A stretch of DNA of 30,512 nucleotides from a virus. Positions 14,651 through 22,849 of the stretch are shown piece after piece. The notes under the pieces are model-generated. The model was not told where the DNA came from and did no database searches. It was given only the letters and a program-made list of their open reading frames with translations. The stretch is taken from positions 1 through 30,512 of IMG/VR virus record IMGVR_UViG_3300008012_005713; one strand, given 5' to 3'. The position numbers and the translations under genes are program-made. Positions within the stretch are counted from its first letter, which is position 1, and every line of letters begins with the position of its first letter.

Positions 14651-14913
14651 TATTTTACAGTGATAACTCTTTTCATGTCATCCAGTTCAGGAATTACATC
14701 TACATTTCTTGCAATGTAATCTCTTATAAAAACTAAGGCATATCTTTTAGTTTTAGAATTATAAAATCCCAAACTATCAAACTTGCCTCTCCTATCTCTT
14801 TGTATCATAGAGTGAATTACAGTCTTACCACTTGCTGAATTAATGTGACTGGCCTTTTCCTCTAGATCTTTAAAAGTAGATACAATATTCTTAATAATTT
14901 TATCAGTTTTCAT
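14650..14913 (-). CDS. Small protein of unknown function, 87 aa
   Basis: The ATG at 14913 has AGGAC 4-5 nt upstream and a candidate sigma70-type promoter just before it. The protein is basic at the N-terminus (MKTDKIIKNIVSTFKD). It has a central strand-like section (KTVIHSMIQRDRRGKFDSLGFYN) and a C-terminal part ending RYALVFIRDYIARNV then DDMKRVITVK. It forms a two-gene unit with the following coiled-coil gene. No family was recognised and no membrane segment or signal peptide is visible. Confidence 0.6.
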   Translation of the reverse strand: MKTDKIIKNIVSTFKDLEEKASHINSASGKTVIHSMIQRDRRGKFDSLGFYNSKTKRYALVFIRDYIARNVDVIPELDDMKRVITVK

Positions 14914-14932
14914 TTTAGTCCTATGTTGTTAA

Positions 14933-14962
14933 ATGATACACTTGTATTTACTACTAATTCAA
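14933..14962 (-). promoter_or_regulatory. Candidate sigma70-type promoter for the two small genes
   Basis: On the minus strand TTGAAT (14962-14957) and TATCAT (14938-14933) are separated by 18 bp. The predicted start lies near 14926, just upstream of AGGAC and the ATG at 14913. The match is moderate, and a weak late-like AGTAAATA also lies in the spacer. Confidence 0.35.
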
Positions 14963-14989
14963 TTCAAACAAATCAAAATATGATATTTT

Positions 14990-16975
14990 TTACCAGTTAT
15001 AATGTAATGTCAAGTAAATTTCTCTACCTTGTGTATTATAAAAAGGAACAACCTCTACAATTTCATCTGTTATGTTTTCTGCTTTAAAAGAAAGTGTTAA
15101 GCCATTTGTAAACACTTTGGTTACATATAAGTTTAACTTATTTAGATCTTCCAAATACTCCTGCCCTTCTTCTAATACATCATAGGGACCAGGTGCTCTA
15201 TCTAAATTAAATGCGTACTTTAATCTAAAGTTTACATCAAAAAAGTCTTCGCTGTATTGTAACACACCAGCAAATTTAGGTACTCTAGTTTGGTCTGTAT
15301 CAGTATATTTTAACATTATAAAAACAGGACCAAAGTTATTTGCATATCTAACACCTGCTGTGGTGTACTCTCCTGTGTTAGAATATGTAGCCATAGTGTA
15401 AACTGGATTATTATCTTCTACAATTTCATATGCACAACCTAATGGCATTCCATCTGATGCTGTATAATTAGGATCTAAAACACAACCACCATATGTACCA
15501 TCTGTATTAACAGATGCTTCAGCATCTAATTCCAATGATGTTGTAATATTGTCTGTATAATATCCTGGAACATACTCTATTGATTCTTCAAAATCATACA
15601 TAAACACACTTAGCACACCATATCCTAATTCAATGCCTACACCTTTTTCAGGTTCTAGTTCTTCATTACCTTGTACATATCCATCGCCAAACTTTTCATA
15701 TAGATTAGGCTTTCTAAAACTGTTTCCTATATTAAAGAACCAGTCGCCTTTTTCAATACCCAGTCTAAGAGCATTCTGATCATCGTTGCCCAGTCTAATA
15801 CCAAAGTTATAATTTAGTATAAAGTTAGCATTGGCTTGAAAGTATATACCTCCATTTTCGTCTGAATACTTTTCATCTATTTGTGTTAGAGTATATACAC
15901 CGTTACCTTGTATAACTTCATATGCATTATCAAGATCAGGTTCTATTGTACCGTTCCACAAAGGTAATAATGTACCATCATTATATGTTAAATTTTCATC
16001 TGTAAAGGAACCTGGTCTTGTATCACTTACTAAAACTGTTTCAGATCCTTCCACATTTTGCCAACTGCTTGTATTGTAATACTGTTTTTCTACATCTATA
16101 CCAAATGCAACATTTAAACTTTGACTGAGTTCTACTTGATTGCCTATTCTAAAATAATCTCTATAACCCTCATTTAAATATGTAGGATCTTCTACTGTGA
16201 AATACTCAGCAGTATTATAGTTTCTACCTATTGTAATATAATCATTTCTAATAGCAATATTATATCTTTGGCCGTCTTGTAAACAGTCATTGCTTTGGCC
16301 CCAATTATAATCATAACAGTTGTCATAGTCGTATTCGTATTCAGTAAACTTACCTACAATAGTAAAGTCTCCTGCATCTACATTAAACCTAGCAGTTTTG
16401 TTTTCGTAATTATCTTCCTCTTCATTGTCATTACGAACACTATCCATGCCATCTTTAACCGTACTAAACTCTAACTGATCTATTGGAGCAACTCTGACAT
16501 AGTTTATACCATCTTCTACTCTAAGTGTAATACCTCTTTCTATTGTATCCTGTATAAGTACTGATCCTGCCATACTGCCTGAGCCATATATAACACCATT
16601 TGCACCAGTAATTACTTTTACTGTTTGTCCACTTGCAAAGTCATGTCCAAAGTCATACCAACTTGCCCCTGGATCATTTGCCGGGATACCATTCACATAA
16701 ACTGAAGTGTGAGATGTTTGAGCACCTCTTTCATTGAAACCTACAAAGCCTCCATAGCCACCTGGATTCCAAGTAAAGGCTGGCATAATAGCACTTATTA
16801 AACTACCGCTAGTTATTGGGTCTGCTTTGACCACTTTTTCTTGTTGAGCAGTTACAACAATTTCTTCTATCTCGTCTGCTTTAGCCTCTACTGCCCATAA
16901 TAGAAAAAACATCACAACTGCGGCAATGTAAAGTGGACTAAAGTTTATGTGAAAGTTTTTATCAAATTCGTTCAT
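14990..16975 (-). CDS. TonB-dependent outer-membrane receptor (BtuB/FepA-type), apparently complete
   Basis: The 661-residue product has a signal-peptide-like N-terminus (hydrophobic about 13-29, then VEAKADE). A Ton box IEEIVVTAQ at about 36-44 follows. The plug domain at about 50-150 contains VGFNERGAQTSHTSVYVNGIP, DPGASWYDFG, then VKVITGANGVIYGSGSMAGSVLIQD, the usual GPxSxLYGSxAxGGVI region. A C-terminal part rich in alternating aromatic strands and acidic loops fits a 22-strand barrel: SFRKPNLYEKFGDGY, LSFKAENITDEIVEVVPFYNTQGREIYLTLHYNW. The last residue is an aromatic Trp, as outer-membrane insertion requires. Family members import cobalamin, ferric siderophores or other scarce nutrients using TonB energy. 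No truncation is visible. It begins 2 nt after the nucleosidase gene, so the two are co-expressed. Such receptors are unexpected in T4-like phages. The substrate is unknown. Confidence 0.9.
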   Translation of the reverse strand: MNEFDKNFHINFSPLYIAAVVMFFLLWAVEAKADEIEEIVVTAQQEKVVKADPITSGSLISAIMPAFTWNPGGYGGFVGFNERGAQTSHTSVYVNGIPANDPGASWYDFGHDFASGQTVKVITGANGVIYGSGSMAGSVLIQDTIERGITLRVEDGINYVRVAPIDQLEFSTVKDGMDSVRNDNEEEDNYENKTARFNVDAGDFTIVGKFTEYEYDYDNCYDYNWGQSNDCLQDGQRYNIAIRNDYITIGRNYNTAEYFTVEDPTYLNEGYRDYFRIGNQVELSQSLNVAFGIDVEKQYYNTSSWQNVEGSETVLVSDTRPGSFTDENLTYNDGTLLPLWNGTIEPDLDNAYEVIQGNGVYTLTQIDEKYSDENGGIYFQANANFILNYNFGIRLGNDDQNALRLGIEKGDWFFNIGNSFRKPNLYEKFGDGYVQGNEELEPEKGVGIELGYGVLSVFMYDFEESIEYVPGYYTDNITTSLELDAEASVNTDGTYGGCVLDPNYTASDGMPLGCAYEIVEDNNPVYTMATYSNTGEYTTAGVRYANNFGPVFIMLKYTDTDQTRVPKFAGVLQYSEDFFDVNFRLKYAFNLDRAPGPYDVLEEGQEYLEDLNKLNLYVTKVFTNGLTLSFKAENITDEIVEVVPFYNTQGREIYLTLHYNW

Positions 16976-16977
16976 TT

Positions 16978-17523
16978 TTATTTTATTAAATCCTTTAATG
17001 TGGACTCGAACATCTCGACACCTAATGCTTTATTCGCCTGCCATTCGGATGTCTGATCTCCTTGTCCGATTATATCGCTTATAAACTTTAAACATTTAAA
17101 GTCTACGCCAAAATGCATACACACTTTAGCGATTGCATAAGCCTCCATGTCAACTACATTGCAATAACCATCAGGTTTAGTTGTAGCAAACTTATCTTGA
17201 GTATAACATGTAAATCCTTTGTGGTCAACCACAATTTCTTGGGTATTTGTTTCAAATGGTGTTTGATATTTGTCAAAGCCAAATTCTCTACAATCCATAT
17301 CTGCTTGTACAAATTTTCCAATGTGCAACATGCCTTTCATATTAGGGTCTACTCCTCCAGCAGTACCATAATTGATAACCAGTTCTGTATCTGGATTATT
17401 TGTCAAATACTCAGTGAGTTTAAGTGTGGCGTTAATCTTACCAACACCTGTAATAATTGTGTTATAGTTGCCTTGCAATCCTTCGAGTTCGTCTGCCAGT
17501 GCAACTGCTAAAACATATTTCAT
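16978..17523 (-). CDS. Nucleoside phosphorylase-family enzyme, MTA/SAH nucleosidase-like
   Basis: The 181-residue product has PNP/UDP family motifs: ITGVGKINATLKLTEYL at about 24-40 (phosphate/ribose-site strand), VINYGTAGGVDP at about 49-60, NVVDMEAYAIAKVC with E127 (ribose-binding MEAxA), and KFISDIIGQ with D150 (the catalytic Asp of nucleosidases). E12 in ADELEGL may correspond to the Glu that activates water in MTA/SAH nucleosidase. The likely reaction is hydrolysis of methylthioadenosine, S-adenosylhomocysteine or a related nucleoside to adenine. It is shorter than the usual 230 aa, so one loop or the dimer segment is reduced. AGAGG lies 5-8 nt before ATG 17523. It heads a two-gene unit with the TonB-dependent receptor. 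The family is secure, the substrate inferred. Confidence 0.8.
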   Translation of the reverse strand: MKYVLAVALADELEGLQGNYNTIITGVGKINATLKLTEYLTNNPDTELVINYGTAGGVDPNMKGMLHIGKFVQADMDCREFGFDKYQTPFETNTQEIVVDHKGFTCYTQDKFATTKPDGYCNVVDMEAYAIAKVCMHFGVDFKCLKFISDIIGQGDQTSEWQANKALGVEMFESTLKDLIK

Positions 17524-17577
17524 AATTTCCTCTAGTAATAGTTGTACTTGTAATTATTTAATTGATATAAGAAAAGA

Positions 17578-17585
17578 GATAAATA
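17578..17585 (+). promoter_or_regulatory. Late promoter octamer GATAAATA
   Basis: GATAAATA is followed by a short leader with AGGAG and ATG at 17604. The predicted start is near 17591. The region 17524-17603 also has to hold the promoter of the divergent nucleosidase-receptor unit, but none is clear on the minus strand. Confidence 0.6.
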
Positions 17586-17603
17586 ACTGGCAGGAGATAT
17601 TAA

Positions 17604-18188
17604 ATGAGAATTGATGAAGTAATAAACGAAGTTGAATTCGGTGCAGTTGACCGAATGAAGCAAGGTGCAAAAAATGTTGTCAGTAAAATTGGAAGTAAAT
17701 TAGGCAGTAATCGTGCAAAAATTTCCAACATTCGCGGTGACGTTAAAGCAAAAGGCATGAAAGCCGCAAATGTTATTGCTACAAAATATCAGAAATGGTT
17801 GGTACAAAATCATCCGGATCAACCACCTGAGACACTCAATATTGAACAATTCAAACAATGGATGGCAACATCTCCTAGACTGAAGAACCAGACTAGCACA
17901 TTTGATTTTTTAAAAGCCAATCCGCCATTGCAAAATCTTGCAAAGCAATCATCCTCAGATGCTCCAGTGCAATTTGATGGCGAAAACAAAAGTGCGATAT
18001 TTTTAAACTTGGCTTATGCTGATGCACAGACACAGCCTTCCTCTAACGATAATACAAATATACCAAATGTGAAAGGTGATAATTTAGACTCTAATCAGCA
18101 ACAGGAAGTTAATAAGTGGGTGCAAAATGCTCCAGATGATGTTTTAGCCGCAGTGATACAAGCCGGAACGGCAAAACTTCAAAAGTAG
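17604..18188 (+). CDS. Late protein of unknown function, 194 aa
   Basis: The protein starts MRIDEVINEVEFGAVDRMKQ, a type of amphipathic N-terminus common in unannotated virion proteins of marine myoviruses. It continues with a very basic segment (KIGSKLGSNRAKISNIRGDVKAKGMKAAN, about 28-57; quoted in two parts as KIGSKLGSNRAK and GDVKAKGMKAAN) that could bind DNA or another protein. A helical middle follows (YQKWLVQNHP, FKQWMATSPRLKN). The C-terminal third is Asn/Gln/Ser-rich and acidic. A late octamer and AGGAG precede it, and gene 25 follows after 78 bp. No family is recognised; a virion or assembly protein is plausible from timing alone. Confidence 0.65.
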   Translation: MRIDEVINEVEFGAVDRMKQGAKNVVSKIGSKLGSNRAKISNIRGDVKAKGMKAANVIATKYQKWLVQNHPDQPPETLNIEQFKQWMATSPRLKNQTSTFDFLKANPPLQNLAKQSSSDAPVQFDGENKSAIFLNLAYADAQTQPSSNDNTNIPNVKGDNLDSNQQQEVNKWVQNAPDDVLAAVIQAGTAKLQK

Positions 18189-18253
18189 ATTTTTTTAGTA
18201 AAACAGTAAAAGGCCCAAAAACCCCCATCATTAAAGCATCCGTTAATATTACT

Positions 18254-18261
18254 GATAAATA
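18254..18261 (+). promoter_or_regulatory. Late promoter octamer GATAAATA, 5 nt before the gene 25 ATG (leaderless)
   Basis: GATAAATA is followed by CTTGT and ATG at 18267. With T4 late promoter geometry (octamer at -13 to -6) the first base of the mRNA is the A of the start codon. There is no Shine-Dalgarno sequence. The rest of the 78-bp gap upstream shows nothing else. Confidence 0.6.
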
Positions 18262-18266
18262 CTTGT

Positions 18267-18638
18267 ATGGCAACATTTATTGGATTCAGTACAGATAACA
18301 AGAAAAAACCACCTTACACACTTACGGATTTAGATTTAGTTAAACAAGATTTATTAAATCATTTTCAGACTCGTAAAGGGGAAAGAGTTATGAGACCAGA
18401 ATATGGTAGTATTATACACGATGTTCTAATGGAGCCGTTTGATAATCTAACAATGCAAGATGTACAAGAAGAATGCAACACTATAGTTGGTAATGACCCA
18501 AGAGTAGAATTACTTGATGTAAAAATTACAAATACAGATCATTTTTTACAAGTAGAACTTTATTTAGAATATAATGTAGATCAAAGTCAAGATGTATTAG
18601 AGGTTAGGTTAGAAAGAGAATTTAATGGAGATACATAA
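18267..18638 (+). CDS. 25: Baseplate wedge protein gp25
   Basis: At 123 aa it matches T4 gp25 (132) and the wider gp25/GPW/TssE family. It carries LTDLDLVKQDLLNHFQTRKGERVMRPEYGS, with the conserved RxGERxMxPxxG block at about 37-51, then IHDVLMEPFD. In T4, gp25 forms the core wedge heterotrimer with gp6 and gp7 and starts sheath assembly, which fits the immediately following genes. The ATG lies 5 nt downstream of a late octamer without Shine-Dalgarno, so translation of this operon should start on a leaderless mRNA. Its stop overlaps the gene 6 start (TAATG). Confidence 0.93.
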   Translation: MATFIGFSTDNKKKPPYTLTDLDLVKQDLLNHFQTRKGERVMRPEYGSIIHDVLMEPFDNLTMQDVQEECNTIVGNDPRVELLDVKITNTDHFLQVELYLEYNVDQSQDVLEVRLEREFNGDT

Positions 18639-21600
18639 TGTCAATTAGCAATAGAAATCAAAATCTATTTGCCGCAGAGGACTGGGAATTAGCCTATCAG
18701 GCATTCACCCAAGTAAGTTTCAAGGCATATGATTTTAGTACAATGCGTACATCTATGCTTAATTACATAAGAGAAAATTATCCAGAATCTTTCAATGACT
18801 ACATTGAGAGTTCTGAATTTATTGCTATTATAGAATTATTAGCATATCTTTCGCAAAGTTTATCATTCAGAGCAGATTTAAATACCAGGGAAAACTTCCT
18901 TGCTACCGCAGAAAGTAGAGACAGTATTTTACGTTTAGCAGATATGCTAGGTTATGCTCCTAAAAGAAATATACCAGCAAGTGGATTAGTAAAAATTGAT
19001 AGTATAGAAACAGACGAACCTTTACTAGACGCTTCGGGCGAAAGTTTACAAGATATCAGAATAGACTGGAATGATCCAACAAATGCAAATAGTTTTGATC
19101 AATTTATTACAGTTTTAAATAGTGCATTTTCTGTAACAAACCCTTTTACAAAACCTATTGTTGAAGGAACAGTAGGCGGTATTGCTACACAGATATATGG
19201 GTTCAATAATGAAATAGGCTCAACCCCTATATTCCCAACCAGTGCAACTGTAAATGGTGTTAGTGTACCTTTTGAATTTGTTAGTACACATATAGAAAAC
19301 GGTGTTTTCAAAGAAGCACAACCAGACATTTACAGTCAAATGAGAATTTGTTATCGAAATGATAAAAGAGGTTTAGAAAGTCCTTATACAGGATTTTTTA
19401 TGATGTTTAAGCAGGGTGTATTAAGTTTTGAAGATTATATTTTTGAAAGGGCATTGCCTAACAGAACAGTAGATATACCGGTTGCTAACATAAACGAAAC
19501 AGATGTATTTGTGCATCAAATGGATAATAATGCTGTTAACCAACTTACTTGGCAAAAAGTCAGCAATCTTCAAGGACAGACTTTATTATATAATGCAACT
19601 AGTCTAGAATCCAGAAACTTATATGCAATTGACAACTTATTTGACGACGGTGTGAGAATAAGATTCTCAGACGGTAATTTTGCAAACATACCTTCTGGAA
19701 TTTTTAGAATTTATTACAGAACCAGCATTGGCGAAAACTTATCTATTAGACCAGCAGATTTTCAAAACAAAGAATTAGTATTACCTTATTATAACAGAAA
19801 AGGTGAATTACACAGACTCACTCTAAGGATGTCATTAAAAGGCACAGTTTCAAATGGTTCAGCCGCAGAAACTTTACAAAGCATTAAACGAAGAGCACCA
19901 CAAACATATTATACACAAAATAGAATGGTCAGTGCTCAAGACTATAATGTATTTCCACTGAGTCAAAGTGTAAACATATTAAAACTTAAATCTACAAATA
20001 GAACCCATGCAGGTCATAGTAGATATATTGATATCGAAGACCCAACAGGAAGATTTAGTAGTGTCACATCATTTGCAGACGATGGGGCATTATACAAAGA
20101 CATAGAAAATAAAGACACTTATTTGACATTTGGTACAAGTAGAACAGCAATGCAAATTTTAAAAGAGGATGTTGCTAATATTACTAAAGATGTAAATTTA
20201 CAAAACTTTGTATACGATGATTATAGGAAATTACATAAAGGCTTAGATGCATTAGCATTTGACTTGACATCAAACAATAAAGATATCACATGGGTTACCC
20301 AGCCTAGTAAAAATAAAAATAACACAGGTTATTTTACTAGATTAGATGGCGGCATAAGAACTACATTAAACAATAGTGTAAACGAAAATAGAATTATACA
20401 AGCCGGCTCTTATATAAAATTTAAAAATCCAAACGATCCAACACAAGAAGAATTAGCAACTATTACAAGTATTACAAATAATGGCGTTCCGACAAATTTA
20501 CTAAGTGTCACAGAAGGCGTCGTAAAATTAAACAAAGAAATTCCAAATGCATGGAGAGCCACAGAAATTATACCTACATTAAATTCTAATAGTCTAGAAA
20601 CAGATATAGGCAACGCATTTGATACAAGAATAAAGGCTAAAGAGGATTTTGGTATAGGATATAATTTTAGACCAGGTGGAAGTAATATTACACACTGGTA
20701 TGTTATAGACAATAGTAATTTACAGAAAAATGCAGACTTTAATCCGGATCTTACCAGCGGTGCTAGTTGGTTAATGAAATTTGAATACAATAGTACTAAC
20801 AGTACAACAAATATTTCAAATTACACAGTAACTACAAGAGGTACCAGAATTATATTTGAAAGTCTCAAAGATATAAAATTTTATTTTTCCAGTGATGAAA
20901 AAACATTTGACAGTAAAACAGGAAGGGTATTAAAGGATACTATCGCATTAACCACAGCAAACTTCAAACCAGAACTGGTAGAAACATATAACTGGGTTGA
21001 TACAAATTTAGATGATATAGGTGATAGTTGGCAATTAGAATCTACAAATGCAACATATACTCCAAATGTAGGAAACAGTCCAGAAATAATTTTAAGAAGC
21101 AGAGACACAAAAGCAAAAGATTTAGAAATAAGATTTATTAGTAATTTTGGTTTACTGGTCAACGGTGAAGCATCAGTGTCGCCCACAGCAGATTATAGCC
21201 AAGGTGATTTTGCACCAGCAGTATCTACAACAATAGCAGTAGATCCAATATCAGCAACAACTGGTAAAGCAGTGGTAAAATTAAATAGTGCAAAATTATC
21301 AGCATTGCCGAGTGGTATTACTATACCATTAAGTAAATTTGGTACATCTATTATTGGTGGAGCAAACGGTAATATTGCTTATGTTAATTACGACACAGGT
21401 TCAAGTAGTTATAAAACTTATACAGGTAATGCAACCACAACTACATTTGAGGTAGGAGATTCCGCATCAGAAGGATTTATTGATTTGACGTCAAACACAA
21501 GTTTAAAAATTTCAGACTTTGACAGTTTAAGTAGCAGATGGAACGGATTTAAACATGCAGATAAATTGCAGGTAGTTTATAAAAACGTCAAAGAGTCATT

Positions 21601-22849
21601 AGACAGACCACTGCAATTTGAAATTGTGGATTCATACAGATATGGTGACGGCTTTGCCGATCCGGCAAAAGTTGTTGTTAAACCTGTCGACAGCGACTAT
21701 GATGGTTTTCCAGATGATCCAGACTTATTTGACAAGTTTGTAGGTAGCACAGACTTTGTTTTCTTTGAGCAATACACTGACTTAGATGGCTATACATACG
21801 AAAGACCAGCAAAATTCAAAATATTAAATTTTGCAACTGAAACAGAAATATCAGTTGATTATGTATTAGACACAGTTGCTCCAGGTAGTGACCCAGATAA
21901 CAAAACACCATTTACAGATTTTGATTTGATTATTGTAAAAGATTTAAGTGTAGCAGAAAAATATCTAAAAAATAATTTAGGTAAACTTAATCACAAATTA
22001 GTTTTTCCAAGATCGCTTTTACCTAAAGTATATGAATTAATCAATGACTTAACAACACCTAAAATGATTGTACTAACAGAAAACAACCAGTACAATGTAA
22101 AAGTAGGTAGAAGTTTTGAGCAAAACACATTACAGGCAAATCCAAGAAAATGTTCATTTGAATGGCAACACATTGCTCCAAGTGATGTTAGAATAGATCC
22201 TAGTATCAGCAATGTTGTTGAAATGTTTATGCTTACTAAATCGTATTATCAAGCAATGCTAAGTTATAAAAATGGCGGTACTAGTATATTGCCTAGTGCA
22301 CCAACTTCAGAACAACTTGCACAAGATTTTGCAGGCTTAGATGAATTTAAGAGTGTTAGTGATCAATTAGTTTACAGCAGTGGTAAATTTAAATTATTAT
22401 TTGGCAATGACGCAGAACCAGAATTACAAGCAAAAATTAAAGTTGTAAAACTACCAGGAAGTACAACTACAGATGCAGAAGTTAGAAGTGCGGTGTTAGA
22501 ATTAATTGACACTTATTTTAATGTAGAAAACTGGGACTTTGGTGAAACATTTTATTTCTCAGAATTAAGTGCGTACATTCATCAGGAACTAGGTAAAGCA
22601 ATAGCATCAGTAGTAATTGTGCCTAGTAAGTCCGAATCTATATTTGGAGATTTATATCAAGTTAGAGCGGCATCAGATGAATTATTCTTTTCTACAGCAA
22701 CAGTGGATAATGTAGAAGTAGTTAAAAGTCTATCTTCAGCAAATTTAAAACAATTGAAAGGCAACGTAATTAATAAATCATCTACAACAAACAGTAGCAG
22801 TAGCAGTAGCAGTAGCAGTAGCAGTGGTTCAAGTGGAAGTGGATACTAA
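18638..22849 (+). CDS. 6: Baseplate wedge protein gp6, enlarged
   Basis: The 1403-residue protein opens with a gp6/J-like N-terminal core: AYQAFTQVSFKAYDFSTMRTSMLNYI, FIAIIELLAYLSQSLSFRADLN, LRLADMLGYAPKRNIPASGLVKI. This resembles the part of T4 gp6 that forms the ring joining six wedges. A further conserved portion lies at about 370-430 (NRMVSAQDYNVFPLSQSVNILKLKS). The acidic segment DSDYDGFPDDPDLFDKF at about 1012-1028 and the C-terminal part (about 1190-1350) also look conserved. T4 gp6 has 660 aa; the extra length lies mostly in the region about 450-1000, rich in Asn, Thr and Ser. The C-terminus ends in a poly-Ser/Gly tail coded by a hexanucleotide repeat. GGAG precedes the overlapping start. 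Gene 7 position follows with a TAATG overlap. Confidence 0.88.
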   Translation: MSISNRNQNLFAAEDWELAYQAFTQVSFKAYDFSTMRTSMLNYIRENYPESFNDYIESSEFIAIIELLAYLSQSLSFRADLNTRENFLATAESRDSILRLADMLGYAPKRNIPASGLVKIDSIETDEPLLDASGESLQDIRIDWNDPTNANSFDQFITVLNSAFSVTNPFTKPIVEGTVGGIATQIYGFNNEIGSTPIFPTSATVNGVSVPFEFVSTHIENGVFKEAQPDIYSQMRICYRNDKRGLESPYTGFFMMFKQGVLSFEDYIFERALPNRTVDIPVANINETDVFVHQMDNNAVNQLTWQKVSNLQGQTLLYNATSLESRNLYAIDNLFDDGVRIRFSDGNFANIPSGIFRIYYRTSIGENLSIRPADFQNKELVLPYYNRKGELHRLTLRMSLKGTVSNGSAAETLQSIKRRAPQTYYTQNRMVSAQDYNVFPLSQSVNILKLKSTNRTHAGHSRYIDIEDPTGRFSSVTSFADDGALYKDIENKDTYLTFGTSRTAMQILKEDVANITKDVNLQNFVYDDYRKLHKGLDALAFDLTSNNKDITWVTQPSKNKNNTGYFTRLDGGIRTTLNNSVNENRIIQAGSYIKFKNPNDPTQEELATITSITNNGVPTNLLSVTEGVVKLNKEIPNAWRATEIIPTLNSNSLETDIGNAFDTRIKAKEDFGIGYNFRPGGSNITHWYVIDNSNLQKNADFNPDLTSGASWLMKFEYNSTNSTTNISNYTVTTRGTRIIFESLKDIKFYFSSDEKTFDSKTGRVLKDTIALTTANFKPELVETYNWVDTNLDDIGDSWQLESTNATYTPNVGNSPEIILRSRDTKAKDLEIRFISNFGLLVNGEASVSPTADYSQGDFAPAVSTTIAVDPISATTGKAVVKLNSAKLSALPSGITIPLSKFGTSIIGGANGNIAYVNYDTGSSSYKTYTGNATTTTFEVGDSASEGFIDLTSNTSLKISDFDSLSSRWNGFKHADKLQVVYKNVKESLDRPLQFEIVDSYRYGDGFADPAKVVVKPVDSDYDGFPDDPDLFDKFVGSTDFVFFEQYTDLDGYTYERPAKFKILNFATETEISVDYVLDTVAPGSDPDNKTPFTDFDLIIVKDLSVAEKYLKNNLGKLNHKLVFPRSLLPKVYELINDLTTPKMIVLTENNQYNVKVGRSFEQNTLQANPRKCSFEWQHIAPSDVRIDPSISNVVEMFMLTKSYYQAMLSYKNGGTSILPSAPTSEQLAQDFAGLDEFKSVSDQLVYSSGKFKLLFGNDAEPELQAKIKVVKLPGSTTTDAEVRSAVLELIDTYFNVENWDFGETFYFSELSAYIHQELGKAIASVVIVPSKSESIFGDLYQVRAASDELFFSTATVDNVEVVKSLSSANLKQLKGNVINKSSTTNSSSSSSSSSSSGSSGSGY
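22793..22825 (+). repeat. AGTAGC microsatellite coding for 11 serines at the end of gene 6
   Basis: Eleven serine codons alternate AGT and AGC for 33 bp, which is 5.5 perfect copies of AGTAGC. They are followed by GGT TCA AGT GGA AGT GGA TAC and the stop. Copy-number changes by replication slippage in steps of six would keep the frame and only alter the length of a flexible tail. Confidence 0.9.

Noticed and set aside
17524-17603. Promoter for the nucleosidase-receptor unit on the minus strand
   Set aside because: Only weak matches (for example TTAAATAATT) and no paired -35/-10 hexamers or late octamer were found, so no site is called.
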